Notes: generated from the sequence alone by a model not told the origin. Shown: positions 7,400 to 16,718, numbered from the stretch's first letter. The stretch: 64,000 bases of DNA from Cohnella sp. SGD-V74 (GCF_003001675.1 NZ_PVYW01000015.1:176379-240378), one strand, 5' to 3'. Numbers and translations are program-made.

Positions 7400-9469
7400 T
7401 TACCCCGCATCCTCCAAAATCCGCTTGCCCCAGCGTTTCCATAGACGCTCCAGCACCTGCCAAGCGGCGATCGCGACCAGGCCGATCACCAAGCCAAGGC
7501 CCAGGCCGAGGATCACGCGAATGAGCGACAACAGCAGCGGCGTATGAATGTGCGCAAACGTGTCCACCATCGATAGCTGCGCAATCGTGCCGGCTACCAG
7601 CAGCACCGTCGCCCAGCGGTAACGCAGCGCCAGGAAAATGCCCACGATGAACAGCGGATGTCCAAGCAAAAACTCCTTCGTACGCGGACGTACGCCGAAC
7701 GTATTTTCCATCAGCGAACGGAATTGCAGCTCAATGCCCGTCACCTGTCCGCTATTGCCCGTTCTGGACAAATAATAGTATCCGACCGCAGCCAGCACGC
7801 CGACCCCTGCCATCCAGAGCACCGTCAGCGGCATAGCCAGTATTTTCTTCGCGTTGCCGACGACCGTATTGCCCGAGCCGTACAGGAACACGTACAGCGC
7901 CACCAGAGCGATCGGCAGCAGATGCAGGACGCTTACTCCCCGGAACTGCTGAAGCACCAGGCTATAGGAAATATGGTTGAGCATCGCCACCACGAGAGGC
8001 ACCGCGGCCAGCGACAGTATCGTTGTCCGCACGAACAGCAGCAGTGCTCCGCCCAGCCTGTGCAGCGGCGACATCGTCTGCTCACCCGCACCGTCGCGCA
8101 GCACCCGGATACGCTTGACGAGCAGCACGACGGCAGCCGTCGGAGCCGCGATTGCCGCGAGCAGCGCCAGAGCTTGTACCATCAGCGTGGAGCTCAGCAC
8201 ATACAGCCCTGCGCCGCCCACAGCTCCAGCGATCAGAGACGGCAGCATCAGCGACGGCAGGAACAAGCCGATCGTCAGCGCTACCAGTACGATTGCTCCC
8301 AGCATCGCAATTCCGCGGAGCACCTTCTCCGCAGGAGCGTGCTCGACCTGGAACGCCTTCGGAGCTCCGACTTCGAAGCCGAAGTCGTGCAGCTGCTTCA
8401 CGACGCCGACGCTAACCGTATCTCCGTCGTCGTCTTTCTCTCCTTGCAGCACGTCCACGATATTTTTCAGCGGATGCGTCACTTGCCCCTTCGTCGCGTC
8501 GCGAACCGAGACCGCATTCAAGTAAAGCAGGCGAATGTTGCGGTCCTTCACGGCCAGCACCAACCGGTCTTCCAGCACCGGCTTCTTGATGACCGTCATC
8601 TCCGCCTCGCCTACGGAATGCGCGCGGATCGCATTGTAGCCCAGTTGATTGGCCAGCTTGGACATCCCCTTCTGAGGGATGCGCAAGTTCTCGAAAATCG
8701 CCACTCCGATGCCGTGCTTCTTCAGCTCGCCGGCAAAACGGGTGATGCCCTTTTTCTTCTTGTCGTCGTCTCCGAAGCCCGTAACCGCCTCGCCGTCGAA
8801 CAGCACGCGATCGATTCCCAGCTCCTGATAAGACTTCAGCCATTTCGCAACTTCCGTCTGATCAAACGGGTCGAACCGATCGGACAGCCTCGGGAAAACG
8901 AGGAAGCCAGCATCGGTAAGCGACTTGATCGCGATCGGATTCGGCTGCATCGGACGAAGCAGCGCATCGTCGTAGCCCATGCTCAGACGCAAGCCCGTAT
9001 GGCCCTTGATCGACCAATTCGTCACTTCCGCGCCATGATGACGGAACGCCCACTCGATGATCGGACGAAGCGTCGCTTCGTTTTCCGGATGATTGAACAC
9101 GACATATGTACCGTTATCCTCCGGAGGAGAGACGCGGTCTTCCAGAAGCGCGGCTTGCGTGGCGTTGTACACGTTCACTTCGCCCGCCCAGCTCAGCTCC
9201 TCCAGCGTGCTCTCGAATACGACCATCCCGTTGACTCCTGCGTCCTTCAGCAGCCCGATCTGCTCCTGTACGAAACGCCGGGGATCGACCTGCGAATTCG
9301 ACACCTGCAGCAAGTCCCGGTAATCCATTACGATCGCGACTTTGTCCGCCGACGTCTCCGTCTGCTCCCTAGCGTAGACGACCGGTAAAGACGCCACGAC
9401 GCCAACTAGCACGACCCACCATAGCCATTTCGCCATTTTTGCGTTCCATGTATTCAGCCACTGAGGCAC
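7400..9469 (-). CDS. DUF5693 family multi-pass membrane protein
   Basis: This is a large membrane protein of unknown biochemical role, 689 residues from the preferred GTG start (GGAG 8 nt upstream; another GTG three codons earlier is too close to that site). Residues ~10-30 form one membrane anchor. About 350 extracytoplasmic residues follow, with the look of a TIM-barrel-like glycosidase or deacetylase relative (VMDYRDLLQVSNS, GLLKDAGVNGMVVFE, GVAIFENLRIPQKG). At least eight hydrophobic helices then run to the C-terminus. Position beside csaB and tagA fits my recollection of Paenibacillaceae gene order and suggests a part in exporting or modifying the SLH-binding polymer. That role is inferred from context only. 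Confidence 0.75.
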   Translation of the reverse strand: MPQWLNTWNAKMAKWLWWVVLVGVVASLPVVYAREQTETSADKVAIVMDYRDLLQVSNSQVDPRRFVQEQIGLLKDAGVNGMVVFESTLEELSWAGEVNVYNATQAALLEDRVSPPEDNGTYVVFNHPENEATLRPIIEWAFRHHGAEVTNWSIKGHTGLRLSMGYDDALLRPMQPNPIAIKSLTDAGFLVFPRLSDRFDPFDQTEVAKWLKSYQELGIDRVLFDGEAVTGFGDDDKKKKGITRFAGELKKHGIGVAIFENLRIPQKGMSKLANQLGYNAIRAHSVGEAEMTVIKKPVLEDRLVLAVKDRNIRLLYLNAVSVRDATKGQVTHPLKNIVDVLQGEKDDDGDTVSVGVVKQLHDFGFEVGAPKAFQVEHAPAEKVLRGIAMLGAIVLVALTIGLFLPSLMLPSLIAGAVGGAGLYVLSSTLMVQALALLAAIAAPTAAVVLLVKRIRVLRDGAGEQTMSPLHRLGGALLLFVRTTILSLAAVPLVVAMLNHISYSLVLQQFRGVSVLHLLPIALVALYVFLYGSGNTVVGNAKKILAMPLTVLWMAGVGVLAAVGYYYLSRTGNSGQVTGIELQFRSLMENTFGVRPRTKEFLLGHPLFIVGIFLALRYRWATVLLVAGTIAQLSMVDTFAHIHTPLLLSLIRVILGLGLGLVIGLVAIAAWQVLERLWKRWGKRILEDAG

Positions 9470-9563
9470 AACAGTCACTCCTTCATTTCTAACTTCCCTC
9501 TGACAAGCCTTACCGGCCCCTCAGACCGCTATCCCGCACAAACCGTGCGTTTCGCCGTTCCGC

Positions 9564-11264
9564 CTAAGCCAGCGAATCGACGCGAGCCATTACTGCCGCC
9601 GTCAGCTTCTCCAGCGAAGCCGAAGCCTCGTCCAGCCCTTGACCGCGCACCGCAAAATAAATCTTGATCTTCGGTTCCGTTCCCGAAGGACGCAAGCAGA
9701 ACCACGAGTCGTCCTCCAGCAGGAACTTCAGCACGTTCTCGGCCGGCAAGCCGTCCAGACCCTGCGAGTAGTCCAGCACCTTCGACACGCGAACGCCCGC
9801 GATCTCTTCCGGCGGAGCTTCGCGCCAATCGTTCATGATCGCGCCGATCTTCGCTACGCCGTCCTTGCCCTTGAGCGTCCGGGATTCAAGCTTCTCCAGA
9901 TACGTGCCATACTGCGCATACAGCTCCAGCAGCACGTCGTACAGCGTCTTGCCTTGGGACTTGTAATACGCGGCCGCTTCGCTAATCAGCAAGGAGGCGA
10001 CTACCGCATCCTTATCCCGCGCGTAAGTTCCCGTCAAGTATCCATAGCTTTCCTCGTAGCCGAAAAGAAACTCATGAGAGCCGTCCTTCTCGAACTGCGT
10101 CATCAGCTCTCCGATATATTTGAAGCCCGTCAGCGTGCTGAACACCTTGCAACCGTATGAGGCGGCGATGTCCGCTCCCATCTGGCTCGTTACGATCGTC
10201 TTGATGACCGCTCCGTTGCCAGGCAGCTTGCCCTTGGCTTTCAGATTCGACAACAAATAATGAACCATCAGCGCGCCCGATTGGTTGCCCGTCAACACGA
10301 CGAACTCGCCTTTGTCGTTCTTCACGACCGCGCCCATCCGGTCGCAATCCGGGTCCGTGCCGATAATGAGATCGGCTCCGACTTCGCCCGCCAGCTTGAT
10401 CGCCAGCGTAAAAGCTTCCTGCTCCTCCGGATTCGGAGACTTGACCGTCGGGAACATCCCGTCCGGCTGCTCCTGCTCGCTCACGACGCTCACCTTCGTA
10501 AACCCGGCTTGCGCCAGCACGCGTTGAATCGGCACATTACCCGCACCGTGCAGCGGCGTGAACACGATGCCCAGCTCCGCTCCGGCGCCGCCTTGAATCA
10601 GCTCCGGCTGCACGACCTGAGCCGCCACCGCGTCAACGAAACGCTGATCGGCCTCTTCACCCAGCCACACGAGCAATCCTTGCGCCTCCGCCTCTTCGCG
10701 GGACAGCCTCTTCACCTGATCGAAGGAAGCGATCGAACGAATTTCCGAGATCACCTGCTCCGCCTGATCGGGAACGAGCTGTCCACCGTCCGCGCCGTAT
10801 ACTTTGTATCCGTTATATTCCGGCGGGTTATGGCTGGCCGTCACGACTACGCCGCCCGTCGCTCCCAGATCCCGAACCGCGAACGACAGCTGCGGAGTCG
10901 GTCTCAAAGACGGGAACAGATAAGTACGAATACCATTGGCCGCCAAAACGCAAGCCGCCTCCAGCGAGAACACGTCGGAGTTGCCGCGGGAGTCGTGCGC
11001 GATAACCACGGAAGGGGACGAGGACTGGGTGCGGAGAAAGTTCGCAAAGCCTTGCGTCGCTTTGCCGATCACGTAACGGTTCATCCGGTTCGTTCCGGCT
11101 CCCATGACGCCGCGCAGGCCTCCTGTGCCGAACTCCAGCTCCCGGTAGAAGCGATCCTCGATTTCCCCGGCTTGTCCGGCGATTCCTCTAAGCTCCTCTT
11201 TCGTCGCTTCATCTATATTGGCGTCGTTTAACCATCCTTGGTACAGTTCATTTACAGCAGACAT
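9564..11264 (-). CDS. pgcA: phospho-sugar mutase (alpha-phosphoglucomutase, PgcA type)
   Basis: This cytoplasmic enzyme interconverts glucose-6-phosphate and glucose-1-phosphate, feeding UDP-glucose, glycolipid and wall-polymer synthesis. The 566 residues match the long PgcA branch of the alpha-D-phosphohexomutases. Landmarks are GTGGLRGVMGAGTNRMN (~46-62), the phosphoserine loop VVTASHNPPEYNGYK (~137-151), the metal loop GTDPDCDRMG (~302-311), the sugar-binding GYEESYGYLTG (~398-408) and the phosphate-binding RPSGTEPKIKIYF near the end. The start is the ATG with AGGA 10 nt upstream; a TTG directly before it is also in frame. It sits upstream of the DUF5693-csaB-tagA run but is separated from fabZ by the repeat array. 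Confidence 0.93.
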   Translation of the reverse strand: MSAVNELYQGWLNDANIDEATKEELRGIAGQAGEIEDRFYRELEFGTGGLRGVMGAGTNRMNRYVIGKATQGFANFLRTQSSSPSVVIAHDSRGNSDVFSLEAACVLAANGIRTYLFPSLRPTPQLSFAVRDLGATGGVVVTASHNPPEYNGYKVYGADGGQLVPDQAEQVISEIRSIASFDQVKRLSREEAEAQGLLVWLGEEADQRFVDAVAAQVVQPELIQGGAGAELGIVFTPLHGAGNVPIQRVLAQAGFTKVSVVSEQEQPDGMFPTVKSPNPEEQEAFTLAIKLAGEVGADLIIGTDPDCDRMGAVVKNDKGEFVVLTGNQSGALMVHYLLSNLKAKGKLPGNGAVIKTIVTSQMGADIAASYGCKVFSTLTGFKYIGELMTQFEKDGSHEFLFGYEESYGYLTGTYARDKDAVVASLLISEAAAYYKSQGKTLYDVLLELYAQYGTYLEKLESRTLKGKDGVAKIGAIMNDWREAPPEEIAGVRVSKVLDYSQGLDGLPAENVLKFLLEDDSWFCLRPSGTEPKIKIYFAVRGQGLDEASASLEKLTAAVMARVDSLA

Positions 11265-11339
11265 CAATCCCCATCCTTTCTCTTATAAAGGTAATTCAAA
11301 AAGTCCGTTTTTGATCACGAAGCTGTTCGGGATGCAGCT

Positions 11340-12280
11340 GTTCTAACCCGATACTGCCGGCCTGCAGCCTGGCTATACCACAGTTTGCTACTGCAACCCG
11401 ACTGAGCCGGCTTACAACCCACACGTACCGCAGTTTGCTGCCGCAACCCGACTGAACCAGCTTAGAGCACACGATGTACCACCATTTGCTGCTGCAACCC
11501 GACTGAGCCAGCTTACAACCCACACGCACCACCATTTGCTGCTGCAACCCGACTGAGCCAGCTTACAGCACCGATGCACCACCATTTGCTGCTGCAACCC
11601 GACTGAGCCGGCTTACAACCCCCACGTACCGCAGTTTGCTGCTGCAACCCGACTGAACCAGCTTAGAGCACACGATGCACCACCATTTGCTGCTGTAACC
11701 CGACTGAGCCAGCTTACAGCACCGATGCACCACCATTTGCTGCTGCAACCCGACTGAGCCGGCTTACAACCCCCACGTACCACAGTTTGCTGCTGCAACC
11801 CGACTGAGCCAGCTTACAGCACACGATGTACCACCATTTGCTGCTGCAACCCGACTGAGCCAGCTTACAACCCACACGCACCACCATTTGCTGCTGCAAC
11901 CCGACTGAGCCGGCTTACAACCCCCACGTACCACCATTTGCTGCTGCAACCCGACTGAGCCGGCTTACAGCACACGATGTACCACCATTTGCTGCTGTAA
12001 CCCGACTGAGCCGGCTTACACCCCCCACGTACCACCGTTTGCTACTGCAACCCGACTGAACCAGCTTAGAGCACACGATGTACCACCATTTGCTGCTGCA
12101 ACCCGACTGAGCCGGCTTACAACCCCCACGCACCGCAGTTCGCTGCTGCAACCCGACTGAACAAGCTTACAGCCCCACGTACCACCGTTTGCTGCTGTAA
12201 CCCGACTGAGCCAGCTTACAGCACACGACGTACCACCATTTGCTGCTGCAACCCGACTCAATCGGCTTAGGGTTCCCGAC
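11340..12280. repeat. tandem repeat array, ~18 units of 49-51 bp
   Basis: This ~940-bp stretch between pgcA and fabZ has no gene and is built of about 18 head-to-tail units plus one degenerate unit at the left edge. Each unit has the conserved core TTTGCTGCTGCAACCCGACT followed by a short variable part ending in CTTA. Two main flavours exist: one continues ACAACCC-CACGTACC (50 bp), the other AGCACACGATGTACC (51 bp); a third 50-bp variant has GCACCGATGCACC. The flavours alternate irregularly. Because unit lengths are not multiples of three, the minus strand stays open in shifting frames and produces overlapping Cys/Ser/Gln/Trp-rich phantom ORFs; I do not call these genes. The TTGCAGCAGCAA core can form a small hairpin. 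Confidence 0.95.
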
Positions 12281-12309
12281 ATCGTAGGTAACGTTGCTTC
12301 GAGGTCGCT

Positions 12310-12744
12310 CTACTTGGAAGGATCCGAAAGAGCAAACATCAGCTCGCCCTCGGCGACGACCTTGTCGCCCACGCGAGCGACGCCGCGGCCTTTGCCGATC
12401 GGGCCTTTAAGCCGCGTCACTTCCAGCTCGAGGATGAGCGTGTCGCCCGGCTTGACCTGGTCGCGGAAGCGGAAGCCGTCGATGCCGGCGAAGAAGCCGA
12501 GCTTGCCCCGGTTTTCCTCCAGAGCCAGCATGGCCACCGTGCCGACCTGCGCCAGCGCTTCGACGATCAGCACGCCCGGCATGACCGGATACTCCGGAAA
12601 ATGCCCGACAAAATGCGGTTCGTTCATCGTGACGTTCTTAAGGCCGACCGCCCTCTTGCCTGGCTCAAGCTCCAAAATCCGGTCAATAAGCAGAAACGGC
12701 GGACGATGCGGGATCAGTTCTTGAATTTGTACGATATCGAGCAT
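12310..12744 (-). CDS. fabZ: 3-hydroxyacyl-[acyl-carrier-protein] dehydratase FabZ
   Basis: FabZ dehydrates 3-hydroxyacyl-ACP in each round of type II fatty acid synthesis in the cytoplasm. The 144-residue hot-dog protein has the expected IPHRPPFLLIDRI opening and the catalytic His/Glu region in GHFPEYPVMPGVLIVEALAQ. The C-terminal part has the usual FRDQVKPGDTLILELE strand. The ATG start follows AGGAGG by 8 nt; the in-frame TTG two codons earlier is too close. Downstream of its stop lies the tandem repeat array and no obvious terminator. Length and motifs are normal. Confidence 0.96.
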   Translation of the reverse strand: MLDIVQIQELIPHRPPFLLIDRILELEPGKRAVGLKNVTMNEPHFVGHFPEYPVMPGVLIVEALAQVGTVAMLALEENRGKLGFFAGIDGFRFRDQVKPGDTLILELEVTRLKGPIGKGRGVARVGDKVVAEGELMFALSDPSK

Positions 12745-12905
12745 TGGCAATTCCTCCTAAATATACGGTGTCCGTGCGCATAAGCCTAAACTGCGCGGCG
12801 AATAATACAGGCATCCCTCGGACGAGCTGCAGCAGCCGGGGTTGATATAAGCCGCCAGCCGCCGGTTGAACACGTCCAATCCGGCGGCGGGTTGTTGCTT
12901 GCTCC

Positions 12906-13415
12906 TCAGGATACCCCGTTTATTCTCTTGAATTTCATGAAATAAATGAACGACGCCACAAAAGACAGAACGATTCCTCCCCACAGCACTGGAACGCCTC
13001 CCGGCTGATCCAGCAACAGCAGCGTAATCGCCAAATAGTAGATGATCGTCGTCGCTTTGCCCACTCCGTTGGCGGGTACCGTCTTGAGCCCGCGGAAATA
13101 AAAAATAGCCGAACCGATGATCATCCCCAGCTCCCGGAAAGCCATCGCGACGAAGGCGGCCAGAGGAAGCGCGCTCTTGATCAGCAGGGCGAGAATGACG
13201 GCCAGCATCATCAGCTTGTCGGCAAGCGGGTCCAGCATGCTGCCCGTTACGGTAACTTGTCCTTTGCGACGGGCGATATAACCGTCGAGGAAGTCGGTAA
13301 ACCCGGCCAGCAGCAGCGTGAGCAGCGCCGCGATCGCATAGCCTTCGAAATACAGCACCAAAAACACGGGAATTAAAACGAAGCGGGACATCGTAAGCAG
13401 ATTTGGCACGTTCAT
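12906..13415 (-). CDS. CDP-alcohol phosphatidyltransferase (PgsA-like)
   Basis: This integral membrane enzyme condenses CDP-diacylglycerol with an alcohol phosphate, most likely glycerol-3-phosphate to give phosphatidylglycerol phosphate. The 169 residues open with MNVPNLLTMSRFVLIPVFL and contain the family signature with spacing DG-x2-AR-x8-G-x3-D-x3-D (DGYIARRKG...GSMLDPLADK). Four to five membrane helices follow. The start is ATG with a GGGGGAA stretch upstream. The frame stays open for 50 codons before it but has no ribosome site. Whether this is the housekeeping PgsA or a paralogue cannot be settled from the window. Confidence 0.85.
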   Translation of the reverse strand: MNVPNLLTMSRFVLIPVFLVLYFEGYAIAALLTLLLAGFTDFLDGYIARRKGQVTVTGSMLDPLADKLMMLAVILALLIKSALPLAAFVAMAFRELGMIIGSAIFYFRGLKTVPANGVGKATTIIYYLAITLLLLDQPGGVPVLWGGIVLSFVASFIYFMKFKRINGVS

Positions 13416-13479
13416 TCCCGCGTTCCCCCCGTTTCTCTCAAGTTCCCCACCATTATAACGCTCACCCCTACAAATGAAA

Positions 13480-13504
13480 ACTCCCCGAGCAGAAGCCGGG
13501 GAGT
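13480..13504 (-). terminator. Rho-independent terminator after the EpuA-type gene
   Basis: ACTCCCCG and CGGGGAGT form an 8-bp stem with a 9-nt loop, followed on the minus strand by TTTTCATTT. It lies 32 nt beyond the stop of the 77-aa gene and upstream of the phosphatidyltransferase. Confidence 0.8.
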
Positions 13505-13536
13505 CGCAGTCCCGGTTGCTAGGCGCAGACCATGCG

Positions 13537-13770
13537 TTAAGCGCCCTCCGCGAACACGAGATCATACATATGCTTCCAGGTTTTCATATCGAACACTTCC
13601 GACATGGGCTTGTCCCCCAGGACGGAAAATCCGATCGCGAGTCCAACGATAAGTGCGGCAACGCATAGAACAGGTATAATCAATAGCTTTACGCTCATCC
13701 AAACGACTCGGGCGATGACCTTGCCTGCGGAAGGTTTGCTCTTGCCGTTCGAACGGGAAGGTGCTTTCAT
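13537..13770 (-). CDS. small membrane protein of the 'RNA polymerase beta subunit' EpuA type
   Basis: This 77-residue protein has a basic N-terminus (MKAPSRSNGKSKPSAGK), one long membrane helix (~res 24-47) and a short outer tail ending in MYDLVFAEGA. Its form and position after flhP match the family often labelled DNA-directed RNA polymerase subunit beta/EpuA (PF11772). Despite that label it is a short membrane protein with no polymerase domain, and its function is unknown. AAGGAGA lies 10 nt before the ATG. It is probably the last gene of the mbl-flhO-flhP operon, since a terminator follows. Confidence 0.75.
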   Translation of the reverse strand: MKAPSRSNGKSKPSAGKVIARVVWMSVKLLIIPVLCVAALIVGLAIGFSVLGDKPMSEVFDMKTWKHMYDLVFAEGA

Positions 13771-13836
13771 GAAAAATTCGTCTCCTTCGACGAGCAACGC
13801 CGCGGATCTTGGTCTAATTCCGACCCGCCTCTCGCA

Positions 13837-14655
13837 TCAAGCGCGCAGGTTGTTCGCCAGCCCCATCATCTGTTCGCTGGAGGACAGCGCCCTGGCGCTC
13901 AATTGGTATGCGCGTTGCACCATCATCAAATCGCTCATCTCATCCGCCATGTTCACGTTGGATTGCTCCACGAAACCTTGACGAACCGCTATGCCGGCTG
14001 CATTCACGTCGGCCGGTTCCCTAACGACGCCGTTCGGATCCACGCCGATCGGAATGCCGTACAGGTTGTCCGCCAGCGTCTGCAGCAGCTCGGCGTTGGT
14101 CAGTTCGACCACTTTAAGCTGCCCCAGCGCGACGGTCTCGATGCCGTCGGCGGCAACCGCGGTCAGCGTACCGTCTTCCGAGATCCGCAGGTCGTAGCCA
14201 TTCTGTATGCGGACCGGCTCGTCTCCGACCCCGATCACCCGCTGCCCGGTATTCGTGACGAGAACTCGTTCGTTCTCCCCGTCGGGAAGCAGTTGGAACG
14301 GGCCATGGCGCGTGAACGCCCGAGCTCCGTCGACCGTGCGGACTTCGAACAATCCGTTGCCCTCGATCGCGACGTCCGTCATGACGCCGGTTTCCTGAAG
14401 AGCGCCTTGGGTCATATCCGTACGCATCGACATCAGACGCGTTCCCCAGCCTTCGACGAGACCGAGCGGGGATTTTCTCCCCGGCTGGTTGAAGTCGTTC
14501 AGCTGATTGTTGACACTCGTCAAAATGTCCTCGAACACGGCCGTCTTGCGCTTATAGCCTACCGTATTCGCGTTGGCGAAGTTGTCGGCGAGCATATCCA
14601 GCTTCTGCTGCAACGAACCCATGGATACGGATGCGGTAATCATGGAACTATTCAT
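13837..14655 (-). CDS. flhP: flagellar basal-body rod/hook protein FlhP
   Basis: FlhP is a FlgG-like rod component of the flagellar basal body, exported by the flagellar type III system. The 272 residues show the N-terminal rod motif (LQQKLDMLADNFANANTVGYKRKTA, split here as LQQKLDMLADNFANANT then VGYKRK), the central VAIEGNGLFEV and the C-terminal FVEQSNVNMADEMSDLMMVQ with a final heptad helix RAYQLSARALSSSEQMM. AGGAGG precedes the ATG. The downstream partner of flhO and the order mbl-flhO-flhP are as in Bacillus subtilis. No signal peptide is seen, as expected. Confidence 0.9.
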   Translation of the reverse strand: MNSSMITASVSMGSLQQKLDMLADNFANANTVGYKRKTAVFEDILTSVNNQLNDFNQPGRKSPLGLVEGWGTRLMSMRTDMTQGALQETGVMTDVAIEGNGLFEVRTVDGARAFTRHGPFQLLPDGENERVLVTNTGQRVIGVGDEPVRIQNGYDLRISEDGTLTAVAADGIETVALGQLKVVELTNAELLQTLADNLYGIPIGVDPNGVVREPADVNAAGIAVRQGFVEQSNVNMADEMSDLMMVQRAYQLSARALSSSEQMMGLANNLRA

Positions 14656-14669
14656 TTACTATGCCCCTC

Positions 14670-15533
14670 CTACACTCTGCCAATCTCGTTAACGGCTTTC
14701 TCCAAGCTGCGATCGTACGCTTGAATGACCTTCTGATTCGCTTCGTATGCCCTGAACGCGGCCATCAGATCGATCGAGGCCTGCGTAATGTCCACGTTGG
14801 AACGTTCCAGGAAGCCCTGCCGCACCTCGACCTGGTCTTCCGCTTCGATCTGCCGGAGGCCGTTCGCTTCTCCCGCGTAGCGGAAGCGGCCGTCTCCTTC
14901 GCGAACGAGCAGATTCGGATTATCCACGCGCATGATGCGAAGCTGAGGGGCGCCGGGCAGCGGCTCGCTCGTCTCGCCGTTGACCAACCGGCCGTTCGCC
15001 GTTACGGTAATCGCATCCCACGGCCGATCCACGACGATCGGCTGTCCGTCCGCACCCGTCACCGGATAACCATCCGACGTCACCAGCGTGCCGTCCGGCG
15101 CGGTCTTGAAGCTGCCGTCGCGCGTATAACGTTCCTGTCCCGCGACGTTCACGGCGAAGAAGGCTTGGGGCTGATACGTAATCTGCCCGTTCGCGTCGAC
15201 GAACTTGCCCGATTGGTCGAAGTTCACTCCGTCCACGAAAATATCCGATACGAGCGCCAAGTCCTGGCTGCGGTAAGTTTCCCTAAGATCGCCCTGCGCC
15301 ATGCTCAGCAGGTTCTCCTCCGCGAATACGCCTGTGCTGAGCTTGCCCAGCTTGCCGTCCGAGGGATTCGGTCCGCCCATGGCATAGACGAGCATCTCCG
15401 GAAACGTGCGATTGACCGCATTGCCGCCCTTGAAGCCGACCGTATTGATATTGGCGATATTGTTCGTGATCACGTCGTGCCGCCGCTGCTGGGCGATCAT
15501 TCCCGAAGCGGCCGTATACAGCCCTCTTAACAT
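14670..15533 (-). CDS. flhO: flagellar basal-body rod/hook protein FlhO
   Basis: FlhO is the paralogous rod protein (FlgF/FlgG-like) made just before FlhP. The 287 residues begin with LRGLYTAASGMIAQQRRHD and NNIANINTVGFKGGNA, the classical rod/hook N-terminal signature. They end with RSNVDITQASIDLMAAFRAY and a helix to EIGRV. The middle is a beta domain with GQERYTRDGSFKTAPDGTL, as in FlgG. GAGGAGG lies before the ATG. It is 14 nt from flhP, so the two are one operon. The two proteins are expected to assemble the distal rod together. Confidence 0.9.
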   Translation of the reverse strand: MLRGLYTAASGMIAQQRRHDVITNNIANINTVGFKGGNAVNRTFPEMLVYAMGGPNPSDGKLGKLSTGVFAEENLLSMAQGDLRETYRSQDLALVSDIFVDGVNFDQSGKFVDANGQITYQPQAFFAVNVAGQERYTRDGSFKTAPDGTLVTSDGYPVTGADGQPIVVDRPWDAITVTANGRLVNGETSEPLPGAPQLRIMRVDNPNLLVREGDGRFRYAGEANGLRQIEAEDQVEVRQGFLERSNVDITQASIDLMAAFRAYEANQKVIQAYDRSLEKAVNEIGRV

Positions 15534-15647
15534 GAAGCCTGTCCTCCTCGCGTATGCTTGGTCTCGGTTGCTTCCGCCCCGACTGACCGGCGGCCGCCGC
15601 GGCTCCCTGAGCCGCTCGCAGCCCCGGCCGGTCGCGGAGCGTTCCGC

Positions 15648-16646
15648 TTATCCCAGCTTGCGGGTCATCTTGTCCAAATGATCGAGCATGATTCCGGTTC
15701 CCTTAACGACGCAATGCATCGGGTTTTCCGCGATAAGCACCGGCACCTTGATCTCGTCCGCGAGCAGCGCATCCAGCCCGTCGAGCAGCGCGCCGCCCCC
15801 GGTCAGAATGACACCGCGGTCGATAATGTCCGCGGACAGCTCCGGCGGCGTGCGCTCCAGCACGGACTTCGCGGAAGCGATGATCGACATGATCGGCTCC
15901 CACAGCGCTTCCCGCACTTCGTCCGAATGGATCGTGACCGTGAGCGGCAGGCCGCTGACCATATCCCGGCCCCGGATATCCATCTCTTCGCGGCGGCCGC
16001 CCATGTAGACGGTGCCGATCTTGATCTTGATATCCTCGCTCGTCCGTTCGCCGATCAATAATTTATATTTGTTCTTTATGTATCTCATGATCGCGGCGTC
16101 GAACTTGTCCCCCGCGACTTTAAGAGAAGAGGCGGTTACGACGTCGCCCATGGATAGAACGGCGACATCCGTCGTACCTCCGCCTATATCAACCACCATA
16201 TTGCCGCTGGGCTCGAAAATATCCATCCCCGCTCCGATCGCGGCCGCTTTCGCTTCCTCTTCGAGGAACACTTCCTTAGCGCCGCTTCTCTCCGCTGCCT
16301 CCCGAATGGCCTTCTGCTCCACCGACGTAATGTTCGTAGGGGCGCAGATCAGAATGCGCGGCCTGCTGTACCAGTTCTTGCCTCCGACGCGCTGGATAAA
16401 AGCCTTCAGCATCATATCCGTCACTTCGAAGTCGGCAATTACGCCGTCCTTAAGAGGACGAATGGCGATAATATTGCCCGGCGTACGTCCAACCATCCGA
16501 TGGGCTTCTCCCCCCACCGCAAGCACTTTGCGACTATCGCTTTCAATGGCTACCACGGAAGGCTCGTCGAGTACGACTCCCTTGCCTTTTACATGAATGG
16601 ATACGTTCGCCGTACCCAGATCGATGCCGATGTCTTTGCTAAACAT
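15648..16646 (-). CDS. mbl: MreB-family actin-like protein Mbl
   Basis: Mbl is a bacterial actin that forms filaments under the membrane and guides lateral wall synthesis. The 332 residues have the actin-fold landmarks: phosphate-1 IGIDLGTANVSIHVKGKGVV (~4-23), connect IRPLKDGVIADFEVT, the PTNITSVEQKAIREAAERSG block, phosphate-2 VVDIGGGTTDVAVLS and adenosine GGGALLDGLDALL. The call as Mbl rather than MreB rests on order: spoIIID-mbl-flhO-flhP is the B. subtilis arrangement. The start is ATG at the usual family start; a longer open frame upstream has no support. GAGGGA lies 11-12 nt before it. Confidence 0.9.
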   Translation of the reverse strand: MFSKDIGIDLGTANVSIHVKGKGVVLDEPSVVAIESDSRKVLAVGGEAHRMVGRTPGNIIAIRPLKDGVIADFEVTDMMLKAFIQRVGGKNWYSRPRILICAPTNITSVEQKAIREAAERSGAKEVFLEEEAKAAAIGAGMDIFEPSGNMVVDIGGGTTDVAVLSMGDVVTASSLKVAGDKFDAAIMRYIKNKYKLLIGERTSEDIKIKIGTVYMGGRREEMDIRGRDMVSGLPLTVTIHSDEVREALWEPIMSIIASAKSVLERTPPELSADIIDRGVILTGGGALLDGLDALLADEIKVPVLIAENPMHCVVKGTGIMLDHLDKMTRKLG

Positions 16647-16690
16647 GCGTCTTTTATCCCTCGCCAAAATGGAGTGTCTAATATTGTAAT

Positions 16691-16718
16691 AGTATAATAT
16701 TCGATGCATGCACGGCAA
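16691..16718 (-). promoter_or_regulatory. candidate sigma-A promoter of mbl
   Basis: TTGCCG and TATACT are 16 bp apart, about 45 nt upstream of the mbl start. A second -10-like TACAAT lies just downstream. Confidence 0.45.

Noticed and set aside
11340..12280. CRISPR array
   Set aside because: Units abut directly and the variable part has only two or three versions; there are no unique spacers and no cas genes.
11296..12282. Overlapping minus-strand reading frames rich in Cys, Ser, Gln and Trp
   Set aside because: They arise because 49-51 bp units shift the frame; each lacks a ribosome site and all frames look alike. Not real genes.
12858..12888. GCCGCCGG/CCGGCGGC stem after the phosphatidyltransferase gene
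   Set aside because: No T run on the minus strand and a long loop; not called a terminator.
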